Below are positions 1 to 7,894 of a stretch of 49,062 nt of DNA, piece after piece (position 1 is the first letter of the stretch; each line of letters starts with the position of its first letter). This DNA comes from Rhodobacterales bacterium 56_14_T64. Lineage in GTDB: Bacteria; Pseudomonadota; Alphaproteobacteria; Rhodobacterales; Rhodobacteraceae. The notes beneath the pieces are model-generated. The model was not told where the DNA came from, did not search any database, and saw only the letters and a list, made by a program, of their open reading frames with translations. The stretch covers positions 1 to 49,062 of the forward strand of contig MAAY01000107.1 of NCBI GenBank assembly GCA_002162795.1, read 5' to 3'. Both the position numbers and the translations under genes were made by a program.

Positions 1-98
1 GTCAACGCCCCAACGAACACAAAACCCAGCACCAAGATTGCAACCCTGCCAAACCGCTTTAACTGCGACGGAGGTTTATTGTCGTTATCAGGGATCAA
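1..98 (-). CDS. N-terminus of a leftward membrane protein, truncated by the window edge
   Basis: An open minus-strand frame runs from a TTG at 96-98 off the left edge, about 32 codons without a stop. The in-frame codon just upstream is TGA (99-101), so the start must lie at or after 98. A strong AAAGGAGG-type ribosome binding site (minus strand of 105-115) sits about ten bases upstream, which supports the TTG start. The peptide has a polar start (MIPDNDNKPP), a basic stretch (KRFGR) and then a hydrophobic run (VAILVLGFVFVGAL). This is typical of an N-terminal anchor or uncleaved signal. The family cannot be recognised from this length. It is probably island cargo. Confidence 0.45.
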   Translation of the reverse strand, partial: MIPDNDNKPPSQLKRFGRVAILVLGFVFVGAL

Positions 99-134
99 TC
101 AATGCCCCCTCCTTTGTTGGACTTCTGGTGCCTG

Positions 135-305
135 TCAGCCCGCTTGGTCGAACTTGACCAAAGGTAAGGTATTCCACCATATGCGATGCAAAATCACCGA
201 AGTATCAATTTGACACCACTCTCTTCCATAGATGGTAAAGCGGCCCGTCTGCTCCAGCAACTTGCAGCGGGTCGCGAACTTGCCCTCCCGCTCCTTTGTT
301 GGATC
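135..305 (-). other. Open frame upstream of the edge gene, possible small gene or gene fragment
   Basis: A minus-strand frame ends with TGA at 135. It contains a plausible protein-like segment (GRFTIYGREWCQIDTSV, then HRIWWNTLPL). The frame runs on into the IS66 relic, where it is antisense and meaningless, so its true start is unclear; a TTG at 258-260 would give about 41 residues. It lies directly upstream of the truncated membrane-protein gene on the same strand. No family was recognised. It could be the 3' remnant of a gene damaged by the insertion. Confidence 0.25.
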
Positions 306-306
306 A

Positions 307-391
307 ATCGTCAATGGGCATAGGCAGAAGGACATCGAACAACTGCTACCGTGGAACTACGCCAAATAGGTGAGGCCAAAGAAACGCTTAC
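307..391 (+). mobile_element. Relic of an IS66-family element: 3' end of the transposase and right terminus
   Basis: The plus strand encodes IVNGHRQKDIEQLLPWNYAK followed by TAG (367-369). This matches the characteristic C-terminal tail of IS66-type TnpC transposases (NGH..., then [DE]xLxPWNYA). About 20 bp further on, the plus strand ends in ...CGCTTAC at 391, the complement of GTAAGCG, which is how IS66 terminal inverted repeats typically begin. The rest of the transposase is absent: upstream of 307 the frame no longer resembles it. The element is therefore a dead 3' stub. The transposase-tail motif is seen directly; the exact right boundary is inferred from the terminus. Confidence 0.6.
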
Positions 392-476
392 GATCTACTC
401 CAAATTTTGCGAGATCAATCGCAAATTTCTCACGGAACCTGTTCGATTCCTCAAGCGTCAACTGAAATCGGGGCAT
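357..476 (-). pseudogene. Gene 5' fragment cut by the IS66-type insertion
   Basis: A minus-strand ORF starts at ATG 474-476 behind a good AAGGA ribosome binding site. It encodes about 28 native residues (MPRFQLTLEESNRFREKF, then AIDLAKFGVD) before crossing position 391, the inferred right end of the IS66 relic. From there the codons are IS sequence and a stop follows at 357-359. The native part looks like a genuine, amphipathic protein start. The gene was therefore probably interrupted by the insertion. The family is unknown. Confidence 0.4.
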
Positions 477-507
477 ATCGTCAGTCCTTAAAAACTTTAC
501 TATCAAA

Positions 508-1321
508 TTAGTCAGTTATAATTGAGGTCACCCAAGCCGTGACGGCGTGATGCAACGCAATCCAACTCGTCACGGGAAGCGTATTCCTATCGCTATGCCC
601 GCCGGGCGAATGAACGGTGTACCTCACATAGAGCGGCGCATAATCTTCGATTATGCTCTGACAGCTCCATTTGAATATAATCCCGGGGCGGCAAAACCAT
701 AGGATGTCGGGGTTTGGATCCTTGAGATGGGAGGCGGAAAACAAAAAACGAGGCGTGCTCTTATTTGACACAAGGCCCTCTGCCGGGCCCCATATATTTG
801 GCGCATACGCGACAATCCCATTGGCTTGCCTGCGCTCCTTTACACGTTGCCGCTGCAAGGAAAGGGACGAATAATATCCGGGCCTCATGTACACATTGTC
901 GTTGCTACCCTTTGTACGAAGGCGTCCCAGTTCAATAATCAATTTCACGTTGAAGGGACCTGTGGGGTACAGGGTCAAGCACCGCCATGCCTCTTAATCT
1001 GATGCGCCGCGTCCCTTGGGCCGATGCTGCACTCTGGTACGAACTCCACCGACGGGCCAGCCAGCGGGCACCCCCGCTCGCAGAATAAGACAGGTGATCC
1101 GCGCGAGGAGGACAGCGCCGATCACGCCCTTTCAGAATTTCGCGCATTCCTTCCGATTGCGCGGAGTGGCGCGGGCGGGTCAGTCCTCCTCCAAAGTTCC
1201 CCACCCGCGCACCAATCAATACTAGCGGCGTGAGCGTCGCACAGGGGGCGCGTAAGCCACTCACGGACTTTGCCAGCGCGCCCCCGCCAATTCATCCAAC
1301 AAAGGAACCTAAGAGGACGCC
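508..1321. other. About 0.8 kb with no confident gene between the IS relic and the excisionase gene
   Basis: Several overlapping frames are open on both strands here, but none has a recognisable family or a convincing start. They include minus 508-978 and 932-1264, and plus 550-702, 671-874 and 987-1088. The plus frame at 550-702 (MQRNPTRHGKRIP..., 50 residues) and the adjacent frame starting at 704 look mildly protein-like, yet they conflict with the long minus frame. The stretch most likely holds decayed cargo genes plus the control region of the excisionase-integrase pair. I do not assert any gene. Confidence 0.4.
1295..1306. repeat. 12-bp motif TCCAACAAAGGA, three copies in the island end
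   Basis: The 12-mer TCCAACAAAGGA occurs here on the plus strand, 16 bp before the excisionase ATG. It also occurs on the minus strand at 110-121 and at 292-303. The match extends on the 5' side between two copies (ATTGATCC... versus ATTCATCC...). In two cases it overlaps a plausible Shine-Dalgarno sequence. It may be a shared translation-leader segment, or a binding site for the island's own regulator or excisionase. Confidence 0.5.
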
Positions 1322-1567
1322 ATGACCTATGCGTTTACTCCCCGCCTATTGCCTAGCCCTGCAGCAGCAGCTTATCTGGGTGTGTCTGAAAGCATGCTGC
1401 GGAAGCTGGGGATCCCACGCAAAGAACAAGGGGCAAAGCGTCTATATGACCGCACCGACCTTGACGCGCATGCTGATGAACTGCCCTATGAAGGCCAGCC
1501 AGACAATGTCGACATAGAGGAACAGGCGGTCAACGCATGCGATGACGCCTTTGGTGTGAAAAGATGA
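1322..1567 (+). CDS. AlpA/Xis-like helix-turn-helix excisionase or regulator
   Basis: This 81-residue protein has a MerR/AlpA-type winged helix-turn-helix near its N-terminus (residues about 8-48: LPSPAAAAYLGVSESMLRKL followed by a KRLYDRTDLDAH wing and helix). Proteins of this size and architecture act as excisionases or recombination directionality factors, or as repressors, of integrative elements. The start has a GAGG ribosome binding site eight to ten bases upstream. The stop overlaps the start of the integrase gene (ATGA-type overlap at 1564-1567), so the two are translationally coupled. The C-terminal third is acidic. It likely controls integration versus excision of the island at the neighbouring tRNA; this role is inferred from context. 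Confidence 0.75.
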   Translation: MTYAFTPRLLPSPAAAAYLGVSESMLRKLGIPRKEQGAKRLYDRTDLDAHADELPYEGQPDNVDIEEQAVNACDDAFGVKR

Positions 1568-2607
1568 AGTTTCCACGGGTACACAGAGTTACTTCCAGAG
1601 GCTCGGTCTACAAGTACCACCGTCACACTCGTGTTGAGCTGCCCAATGATGTGCCCGAAAATCACCCAAAATTCATCGCAGCCTGGTCGGCGGAAGACCA
1701 GAAAAAGCCAGAACCCAAATCACGCGCCAAATCAGGGTCGATCGAAGCAGGGTGTGAAACCTACTTAAAATCCGGTTCCTACAGCGATCTCACAGATTCA
1801 TATCGGCCAATTATTCGCCGCCATGTCGAGGCAATCAGAGAAGCCCGAGGCAAGGCCCCCATGGCAGGGCTTCGCTCCTACCACATAAATGCAGACCTCG
1901 ACCCGCTGACACCGGCTGTAGCTAGATCTCGCTTAAAGGCATGGCGGAAACTATGCGGCTTCTGGACCGGTCAGGGAATTATTCCAGACGATGTTTCCCG
2001 TGCTGCTGTCGGGAAGAAAATGCCCAAGTCAGAAGGGCACAAGGAGTGGACCCGGGATGATCTGAGAATTTTCAGAGATCACTGGCCAGTCCGCACGCCC
2101 CAGCGCCATGCCTGCGAACTTCTGCAATGGACAGGCGCCCGCTGCGTGGACGTTGTAAAACTTGGTCGCGGCATGATTGACCGGGATGGCCTGCTGAGCT
2201 TCAGGCAGCAGAAAACCCATGCAATGGCGCACATCCCGTGGACATGCCCAGCCTTGGGACTGGAAAGCGAACGCGAGACACTTCTCAGCTACCAATCAAC
2301 CCACATGGTTTTTCTCACCACCGTTCATGGAAAGCCACGATCCCACAAAAGCTTTTCACAATGGTTCTCCGCCGCCTGCACAGAAGCTGGCTTGCCGGGC
2401 CTGGCCGCCCACGGTTTACGAAAATACCGAATGAACGAATTATCAGAGAATGGCGCCACCGTTTTGCAAATGCAGGCATGGGTAGGACACACCACGCTCA
2501 ATGAAGTCGAGGCATACACTCGAAAAGCACAACGCCGAACAGCGTTTTTGGGAACGGAACAAGACCAGAACCCTGTAAAACAATCCAAAACCGACCGTAA
2601 ACATTGA
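1564..2607 (+). CDS. int: Tyrosine recombinase (phage/island integrase)
   Basis: This 347-residue tyrosine recombinase would catalyse site-specific integration and excision of the mobile element. The catalytic constellation is complete: R193 in TGARCVD, K217 in QQKTH, H283-x-x-R286 in HGLRK, H309 in VGHTT and the nucleophile Y318 in EAYTRK. The N-terminal half would carry the arm- and core-binding domains. The gene starts inside the stop of the excisionase-like gene. It ends 26 bp from the CCA end of a convergent tRNA-Arg gene, the standard position for an integrase using a tRNA 3' end as attB. The gene looks intact, so the element could still be mobile. Confidence 0.92.
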   Translation: MKFPRVHRVTSRGSVYKYHRHTRVELPNDVPENHPKFIAAWSAEDQKKPEPKSRAKSGSIEAGCETYLKSGSYSDLTDSYRPIIRRHVEAIREARGKAPMAGLRSYHINADLDPLTPAVARSRLKAWRKLCGFWTGQGIIPDDVSRAAVGKKMPKSEGHKEWTRDDLRIFRDHWPVRTPQRHACELLQWTGARCVDVVKLGRGMIDRDGLLSFRQQKTHAMAHIPWTCPALGLESERETLLSYQSTHMVFLTTVHGKPRSHKSFSQWFSAACTEAGLPGLAAHGLRKYRMNELSENGATVLQMQAWVGHTTLNEVEAYTRKAQRRTAFLGTEQDQNPVKQSKTDRKH

Positions 2608-2633
2608 GGTTTTTCAGTACGTTATAAGGGAAG

Positions 2634-2711
2634 TGGCGAGCCGTGGAGGACTCGAACCCCCGACCTGAGAATTAGAAGTTCCCTGCTCTAATCCAGCTGA
2701 GCTAACGGCCC
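2634..2711 (-). tRNA. tRNA-Arg (anticodon UCU), CCA encoded
   Basis: On the minus strand the cloverleaf folds cleanly. The acceptor is GGGCCGT/ACGGCTC with one G-U pair. The D-arm is GCTC...GAGC. The anticodon stem GGGAA/TTCTC carries the loop CTTCTAA (anticodon TCT). The variable loop is short, and the T-arm is GGGGG-TTCGAGT-CCTCC. A discriminator G is followed by an encoded CCA at 2634-2636. It decodes AGA. The 3' end faces the integrase gene and is the probable island attachment site; the duplicated att core at the other island end lies outside the window. Confidence 0.95.
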
Positions 2712-2723
2712 GCGTGTCGTTGT

Positions 2724-2750
2724 ATTGTATCTAAAGCAAAGCGATGTCAA
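2724..2750 (-). promoter_or_regulatory. Promoter of tRNA-Arg
   Basis: The minus strand has TTGACA (complement of 2745-2750), a 15-bp spacer and TACAAT (complement of 2724-2729), just upstream of the tRNA. The spacer is slightly short for sigma-70, but both hexamers are close to consensus. Confidence 0.55.
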
Positions 2751-2840
2751 CTTGGTACACACCTTATGTGCATGCCGATCCAAAACTCATGTATAATCAG
2801 TAACTTAATCGATCAGAAATGCTAGAAAAGTAATATTTGC

Positions 2841-2868
2841 ACTCGATCCTGCTGAGCTAAGGAATCGC
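2841..2868 (-). other. tRNA-like relic (D-arm and acceptor 5' half)
   Basis: On the minus strand the segment reads GCGATTCCTTAGCTCAGCAG and continues GATCGAGTGC. This copies the layout of a tRNA 5' half: seven acceptor bases, TA, the GCTC D-stem, a D-loop with GG, then GAG. No anticodon arm or T-arm follows; the sequence turns AT-rich. It looks like a broken tRNA left by an earlier integration or deletion at this locus. Confidence 0.35.
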
Positions 2869-2886
2869 TTGGCGCCGATCTTGCTG

Positions 2887-3366
2887 TTATTCGGGAACAG
2901 GGCCAAGGTCCAACCGCATGAAGGCACTATTGGCATCGTCTTGGTATCCAAAGATCGGACCGCAGTAGGCATAGCCCAGTTTCTCGTAGAGCCTGCGAGC
3001 CGCATCATACTCCGGGCAAAGCTCGGACCCGGTTTCAAGAACCAGCGCCGTGATGCCATCCTTGCGAGCCTCTTCGGCAAGGCGGGACATGATTTTGCGC
3101 GCACAGCCCTTGCCGCGGGCGGCGTCAGACACAAAGACTGATTTCACCTCGGCACTGCCATCGGGCAACGCCTTATATGCGCCACAGCCCAGCGCGACGT
3201 CACCGTCAAACAACGCCCAGAACCGCACATTTTCCTGGCACAGATCTTCAACCCCAAAGGTATGATCACTGTCTGCAGGTCCAGCCACGGCACCATGCGC
3301 CAGATTGGCCTCAATCAGCGCCCGCAATTCTGGGGCCGCTGGATCGGCCTCTCGGATCATCTCCAT
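2887..3366 (-). CDS. GNAT-family N-acetyltransferase
   Basis: This 159-residue protein belongs to the Gcn5-related acetyltransferases, which move an acetyl group from acetyl-CoA to an amine on a small molecule or protein. The acetyl-CoA pyrophosphate-binding motif A is present as [14 protein letters not shown], after a beta strand ending VKSVFV. The C-terminal [11 protein letters not shown] segment is typical of motif B. The substrate cannot be told. I use the start at 3366 (MEMIREAD) because a longer frame reaches back into the upstream gene. It follows the NDUFS4-like gene by ten bases on the same strand and is probably co-transcribed with it. Confidence 0.8.
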   Translation of the reverse strand: MEMIREADPAAPELRALIEANLAHGAVAGPADSDHTFGVEDLCQENVRFWALFDGDVALGCGAYKALPDGSAEVKSVFVSDAARGKGCARKIMSRLAEEARKDGITALVLETGSELCPEYDAARRLYEKLGYAYCGPIFGYQDDANSAFMRLDLGPVPE

Positions 3367-3376
3367 CAGGGTGGTC

Positions 3377-3688
3377 TCAGTGGGTCCAGACACCGCGCCG
3401 GTAGGTGGCAAAATTCTCGCCATAGCCACCGGGACGTACATTGACCTTGCGGGCCTTGGGTTCGACCACCTGAGCGTCAATGCCATGCGCTACCGCATAG
3501 TCCAGTGCCGCCTCTTTGCTGTCAAAACGCAGACGCACCTGGGTCTGGGTGTCACCGGACGATGTCCAGCCCATCAACGGGTCAACTTCGCGCGCACTCG
3601 CCTGAGCATATTCCAACACCCATTTATGTGTCTTTGCCATGCCCGAGGTCATCGCATTTCTGGCTGGCTTGAAAATCCGCGCTTGCAT
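3377..3688 (-). CDS. NDUFS4-like ETC complex I accessory subunit
   Basis: This 103-residue protein matches the ETC_C1_NDUFA4/NDUFS4 (18-kDa, AQDQ) accessory subunit of NADH:ubiquinone oxidoreductase found in alphaproteobacteria and mitochondria. Recognisable segments are [20 protein letters not shown] at the start and the central [12 protein letters not shown]-terminal [11 protein letters not shown] then leads to the final RRGVWTH. The start at 3688 (MQARIF) fits the family length; the frame is open further upstream but that part is unrelated. It lies far from any other complex I gene in this window, as is usual for this subunit. It diverges from uvrB across a 174-bp spacer. Confidence 0.85.
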   Translation of the reverse strand: MQARIFKPARNAMTSGMAKTHKWVLEYAQASAREVDPLMGWTSSGDTQTQVRLRFDSKEAALDYAVAHGIDAQVVEPKARKVNVRPGGYGENFATYRRGVWTH

Positions 3689-3862
3689 TGCCGTCTCCTG
3701 CTCATTCACTGCCCCCTTATATGCGCAAAACGGACCCGCGCGGCAAGGTGCCTTTTGTCTCACATTGCCCATGATTTCCAACGGCTTTGCGCTGGGGGTA
3801 CGAATCCGCTTGAACAAGAACAAAAACAGATCAAAATCCGCCACCAGACAGGAGAGCCGTTA

Positions 3863-6058
3863 ATGCCCTATGCCCATTCCGACAGTTCCACCCCTGCGAT
3901 GGGGTCAACGGACGCAAGTGAGCGGCTCAAGCTAGAGGGCGGCCAGGCCTTTGTGCTCAACACCACATTTGAGCCGGCCGGCGACCAGCCCACCGCCATT
4001 GCCGAACTATCGCACGGTCTGGTGGAGGGCGAGCGCGATCAGGTGCTGCTGGGCGCCACCGGTACCGGTAAAACATTCACCATGGCCAAGATCATTGAAC
4101 AGACCCAGCGTCCCGCCATCATCCTGGCCCCGAACAAAACACTGGCAGCGCAATTATACGGTGAATTCAAAGGCTTCTTTCCGGATAACGCCGTCGAATA
4201 CTTCGTTTCCTTCTACGACTATTACCAGCCCGAAGCCTATGTCGCGCGCTCGGATACCTTCATCGAGAAGGAGAGCCAGATCAACGAACAGATCGACCGC
4301 ATGCGCCACTCGGCCACCCGTGCGCTGCTGGAGCGTGACGACGTCATCATCGTCGCCTCGGTGTCCTGCATCTATGGCATCGGTAGCATCGAAACCTATG
4401 GCGCCATGACGCAGGATCTCAAAGCTGGTGAGAACTACGACCAACGTCAGATCATGGGCGATCTGGTGGCGCAGCAATACAAACGCAACGATCAGGCGTT
4501 CCAGCGGGGCAGCTTTCGGGTGCGCGGTGATTCCCTCGAAATCTTCCCGGCCCACCTGGATGATCGCGCCTGGCGGCTGTCGTTCTTTGGTGACGAGCTA
4601 GAAGGTATCACCGAATTTGACCCGCTCACCGGCGAACGCACCGGCAGTTTCGAGCAGATTCGCGTCTACGCCAACTCGCACTACGTGACCCCAAAACCAA
4701 CCCTCAATCAGGCCATCATCAAGATCAAGGAAGAGCTGCGCTTGCGGCTGGACCAGTTCGTCAGCGAAGGCAAACTGCTCGAGGCACAGCGGTTGGAACA
4801 GCGCTGCAAATTTGACCTTGAGATGCTCGAGGCCACCGGCCATTGCAACGGCATTGAAAACTACTCGCGCTACCTAACGGGCCGTGGCCCCGGCGAGCCG
4901 CCCCCCACCCTGTTTGAATTCATCCCCGACAATGCCATCGTTTTTGCCGACGAGAGCCACGTCTCGGTGCCGCAAATCGGTGGCATGTACAAAGGTGACT
5001 TTCGCCGCAAAACCACCCTCGCCGAACATGGCTTCCGCCTGCCGTCGTGCATGGACAACCGCCCATTGAAGTTCGAGGAATGGGACGCCATGCGCCCCCA
5101 GTCGGTGTTTGTCTCGGCCACCCCGTCGAAATGGGAGATGGAGCAAACTGGCGGCGTGTTCACCGAACAGGTGATCCGCCCCACCGGCCTGCTGGACCCG
5201 CCGGTTGAGATCCGCCCGGTTGAGATGCAGGTTGATGATCTGCTCGACGAGGTCCGCATTGTCACCGGCAACAACATGCGCACGCTGGTCACCACCCTGA
5301 CCAAACGCATGGCCGAGGATCTGACCGAATACATGCACGAACAGGGCATCAAAGTGCGCTATATGCACTCTGATATCGACACCCTGGAACGCATCGAAAT
5401 CCTGCGCGACCTGCGCCTTGGCGCCTTTGACGTGCTAATCGGCATCAACCTTTTGCGCGAAGGTCTGGATATCCCCGAATGTGGTCTGGTCGCCATTCTG
5501 GACGCCGACAAAGAAGGCTTCTTGCGTTCCGAAACATCCCTTGTGCAGACCATCGGCCGCGCCTCGCGCAACGCCGATGGGCGGGTCATCATGTACGCCG
5601 ACAAAATCACCGGCAGCATGGAGCGCGCGCTGGCCGAGACCAACCGCCGCCGCGCCAAGCAAGAAGCCTATAACCTTGAGCACGGCATCACCCCGGCCAC
5701 GGTGAAGAAAAACGTCGAGGATGTCTTGGCCGGCCTCTACCCCGCCGACACCGACATGTCCCGCGTCACCGCCACCATCGACAAACCGCTGCACGGCGCC
5801 AATCTGGAGACTGTTCTGGAAGGCCTGCGCACCGACATGCGTAAAGCCGCCGAGAACCTGGAGTTCGAAGAAGCCGCCCGCCTGCGGGACGAAGTGAAGC
5901 GACTAGAGGCGGTGGATCTAACGATTTCCGACGATCCAATGGCGCGTCAGTATGCCGTTGCGAAGGCGTCTGAGCAGGCAGTGAAGTCGCGTGGGCGGTC
6001 AACGGCTGGCAAAGGTGGAACGCGGACGTATCGGGGCCAAGCGCAGAAAAAGTTTTGA
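3863..6058 (+). CDS. uvrB: Excinuclease ABC subunit UvrB
   Basis: UvrB is the damage-verifying helicase-like subunit of nucleotide excision repair, working with UvrA and UvrC in the cytoplasm. At 731 residues it has normal length. Visible landmarks are the Walker A GATGTGKT (residues 64-71), the beta-hairpin region [12 protein letters not shown], the DEAD-like DESHVS, the helicase motif VI segment QTIGRASRN, and a C-terminal UVR domain ([17 protein letters not shown]) that binds UvrC. I chose ATG 3863 because AGGAG lies nine bases upstream and the open frame before it has no homology. In E. coli the gene is SOS-regulated; I saw no clear LexA box here. Confidence 0.97.
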   Translation: MPYAHSDSSTPAMGSTDASERLKLEGGQAFVLNTTFEPAGDQPTAIAELSHGLVEGERDQVLLGATGTGKTFTMAKIIEQTQRPAIILAPNKTLAAQLYGEFKGFFPDNAVEYFVSFYDYYQPEAYVARSDTFIEKESQINEQIDRMRHSATRALLERDDVIIVASVSCIYGIGSIETYGAMTQDLKAGENYDQRQIMGDLVAQQYKRNDQAFQRGSFRVRGDSLEIFPAHLDDRAWRLSFFGDELEGITEFDPLTGERTGSFEQIRVYANSHYVTPKPTLNQAIIKIKEELRLRLDQFVSEGKLLEAQRLEQRCKFDLEMLEATGHCNGIENYSRYLTGRGPGEPPPTLFEFIPDNAIVFADESHVSVPQIGGMYKGDFRRKTTLAEHGFRLPSCMDNRPLKFEEWDAMRPQSVFVSATPSKWEMEQTGGVFTEQVIRPTGLLDPPVEIRPVEMQVDDLLDEVRIVTGNNMRTLVTTLTKRMAEDLTEYMHEQGIKVRYMHSDIDTLERIEILRDLRLGAFDVLIGINLLREGLDIPECGLVAILDADKEGFLRSETSLVQTIGRASRNADGRVIMYADKITGSMERALAETNRRRAKQEAYNLEHGITPATVKKNVEDVLAGLYPADTDMSRVTATIDKPLHGANLETVLEGLRTDMRKAAENLEFEEAARLRDEVKRLEAVDLTISDDPMARQYAVAKASEQAVKSRGRSTAGKGGTRTYRGQAQKKF

Positions 6059-6069
6059 CATATGTGAGT

Positions 6070-7263
6070 TTACCAACGGTATATTGCAGGAGTTGAAAAT
6101 TGCTTTCCTTCCCGGCCTTCTTCGCTCCGTTGTATGAGCAAGTCTAGAAAACCCGCAGACGCATTCCTGATGTTGTTGCCCCCTAAGGCTTCTGCCGCTT
6201 GAACGGTCCTCAATAGCTGCATGGGATCCAGAACGACAAAATGATGTCCTCGCTTTTTCAAATCAAGAGAGCATTGTTCCAAGAGCTTGTTACCCTCTTC
6301 ATCAATTAAGCTCATGTCTGGAACAAACACAGAAAGAACTATATTCATGTCGTTCGAAATTTCAATTTCTTGGGATTCGGAAAAAACTCGGCTGCCCTTC
6401 ATGATCATTCGTGATGAACCATTTGTCTGACTAGCTGCTTTTTTAAGATTACTCTTCAACCTTTTCGTTGCTCTTGTCCTGTCCTCTGGTGGGTTGTCTA
6501 GAAAAAGGAAAGATTTTGCTTGGAAAGAAACGATACCGCCACCCCCAACAAACATTGCATCACTAAACTCTCGTGTTTTGACTTCTGACACTTCGACGTT
6601 TGGGGAGTGAATGAAAGTCAAGTCGGTATGATCGGTAACAATTTGAGGCAACAATTCATGCACAACCGTTGAGGATTCAAAGCCTGTTATTCTCAACTCA
6701 CTTCCACCTCTTGAAACCACGCTTGTTGTCGCATCGCTCCTAAAATTTTCCAACGATAGATTAACTGTACACGGAAAATATTCTTGCTCGATTGCTTTAG
6801 ATAACGAAGCATTCATCGCGGAGTCGTGCTTATGAAAGTGGTCAGGCCCAGGAGGAATATAGGACTTAATGTCAATGGTTCCATCAATGTTACTCACCAA
6901 AGCACGTGCCGTCCCAATCTCAATGGCGAAGTCATTAAATAGCACCACCACTATTTCTTGTCCATTTAGAGACAGGGACAATGCTTCCTTCTCACTGAGC
7001 GTCTCGACCGAAGAATACATGTAAGTTGGGGCTTCAAGCCCCTCGTCAAACTCAACGGCATAACAAATCAATCCGTTATCCGTCGTAAACAATCTAATCT
7101 TCATCTCGTTAAGCCGATAAATAAAATGTGCGGTCACATAGTCGGATTTTAGATAGAGAACCGGGTGTCGTTCGTTATCTCCTCCCAACACCATTTCTAG
7201 TCGGCAAAGCATATTTCCAGACAAAAACTCATCTCTTCTTTGCGCAGACAATATATGGACCAT
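6070..7263 (-). CDS. AT-rich orphan protein, possible PD-(D/E)XK-like nuclease core
   Basis: This 397-residue protein is not recognised. Its DNA is clearly more AT-rich than the flanking genes, with unusual codons for this genome, which suggests recent transfer. There is no signal peptide or membrane span. Around residues 224-256 the pattern EVSEVKTREFSDAMF, then GGGGIVSFQAKSFLFL, resembles the core of PD-(D/E)XK nucleases in the Q-x-K variant (D235, Q248, K250). A basic helix follows (RATKRLKSNLKKA). The gene is convergent with uvrB, with 11 bases between stops, and stands alone. A defence or genome-maintenance role is possible but only inferred. Confidence 0.55.
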   Translation of the reverse strand: MVHILSAQRRDEFLSGNMLCRLEMVLGGDNERHPVLYLKSDYVTAHFIYRLNEMKIRLFTTDNGLICYAVEFDEGLEAPTYMYSSVETLSEKEALSLSLNGQEIVVVLFNDFAIEIGTARALVSNIDGTIDIKSYIPPGPDHFHKHDSAMNASLSKAIEQEYFPCTVNLSLENFRSDATTSVVSRGGSELRITGFESSTVVHELLPQIVTDHTDLTFIHSPNVEVSEVKTREFSDAMFVGGGGIVSFQAKSFLFLDNPPEDRTRATKRLKSNLKKAASQTNGSSRMIMKGSRVFSESQEIEISNDMNIVLSVFVPDMSLIDEEGNKLLEQCSLDLKKRGHHFVVLDPMQLLRTVQAAEALGGNNIRNASAGFLDLLIQRSEEGREGKQFSTPAIYRW

Positions 7264-7354
7264 GTTTCGAAAACCTTCAGCTTGGAGAATAACATTGGGG
7301 CTCTAATAGGGCTAAAAACAACCTGAGCAAGACTTCGTGTATACTGACATCAGC

Positions 7355-7379
7355 GGGAGTGGAATAGCATTCTACTCCC
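7355..7379 (+). terminator. Hairpin in the 7264-7480 spacer, terminator-like
   Basis: The arms GGGAGTGGAAT and ATTCTACTCCC pair along 11 bp with one G-U, over a three-base loop, followed by CCTTTTC. The rest of the spacer holds CCCTCC-CTACA-GGAGGG-type short palindromes and, at 7449-7460, AAGGTCAGGCGC. That last segment is a decayed half of the palindromic repeat found intact at 25860 and 28651. No gene is seen in the spacer. Confidence 0.4.
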
Positions 7380-7480
7380 CTTTTCATCCCCCGGAACCGC
7401 CGGGCAGAGCCGGACCCTCCCTACAGGAGGGCGCTTAGCACCCACCCAAAGGTCAGGCGCAGCCCTAACCACGCCCCCCC

Positions 7481-7762
7481 CTATTTCAACTCCACCTCAA
7501 CAAAACTCATCAACCCGTCGCCAATATTGATCACATTGTGCTCCACGCCTTCCTCCCGACGATAGGCCGTCCCGGCAGGCACCACCACTTCGCGCAGCTC
7601 GCCGCCCGGCATGTCCAGACGCATGTGGCAGTCGGTGATGGCAGTGATCACATAGTCCATCGCATGAGCGTGCCAGCCCGTCTCGGCCCCCGGTGCGAAA
7701 TCAAACCGCGTCACCCTAACGCGCGCGTCGTCGATCATCTGTGTTGCTGTGGCCTGTGCCAT
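7481..7762 (-). CDS. Small single-domain cupin protein
   Basis: This is a 93-residue single cupin barrel. The metal-binding histidines appear as GWHAHAMDYV (motif 1, HxH), and motif 2 is represented by VEHNVINIGDG with a further histidine. The E of motif 1 is replaced by D or Y, so metal coordination may be reduced. I start at 7762 (MAQATATQ) because GAGAGGACAACACA sits upstream; a longer frame adds nine unsupported residues. Small cupins of this type bind a carboxylate or sugar-like ligand or tune a neighbouring enzyme. No specific substrate is suggested by the context. It diverges from the first member of the exported family described at 7895. Confidence 0.7.
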   Translation of the reverse strand: MAQATATQMIDDARVRVTRFDFAPGAETGWHAHAMDYVITAITDCHMRLDMPGGELREVVVPAGTAYRREEGVEHNVINIGDGLMSFVEVELK

Positions 7763-7894
7763 TGTGTTGTCCTCTCCCCCTACTCCCAAGTTCAGCCTAG
7801 GTCTCCTGTGCCGGTCTAAATATGACCAGTTGCGGCAAAACTGCGGGCCAAGGCAGCAATTTGTGCTAGGCTCACACCCAAAGGAGCCTTTGTG

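Noticed and set aside
508-978. A 156-codon minus-strand ORF in the island end
   Set aside because: No start context or family, and it conflicts with equally plausible short plus-strand frames. Probably decayed sequence.
3305-3862. N-terminal extension of the uvrB open frame
   Set aside because: It runs antisense through the NDUFS4-like gene and has no similarity to UvrB; AGGAG before ATG 3863 fixes the start.
7481-7762. The small cupin as a DMSP lyase
   Set aside because: At 93 residues it is too short and lacks the E and Y ligands of DddW, DddQ and DddL; only the 20398 cupin has them.
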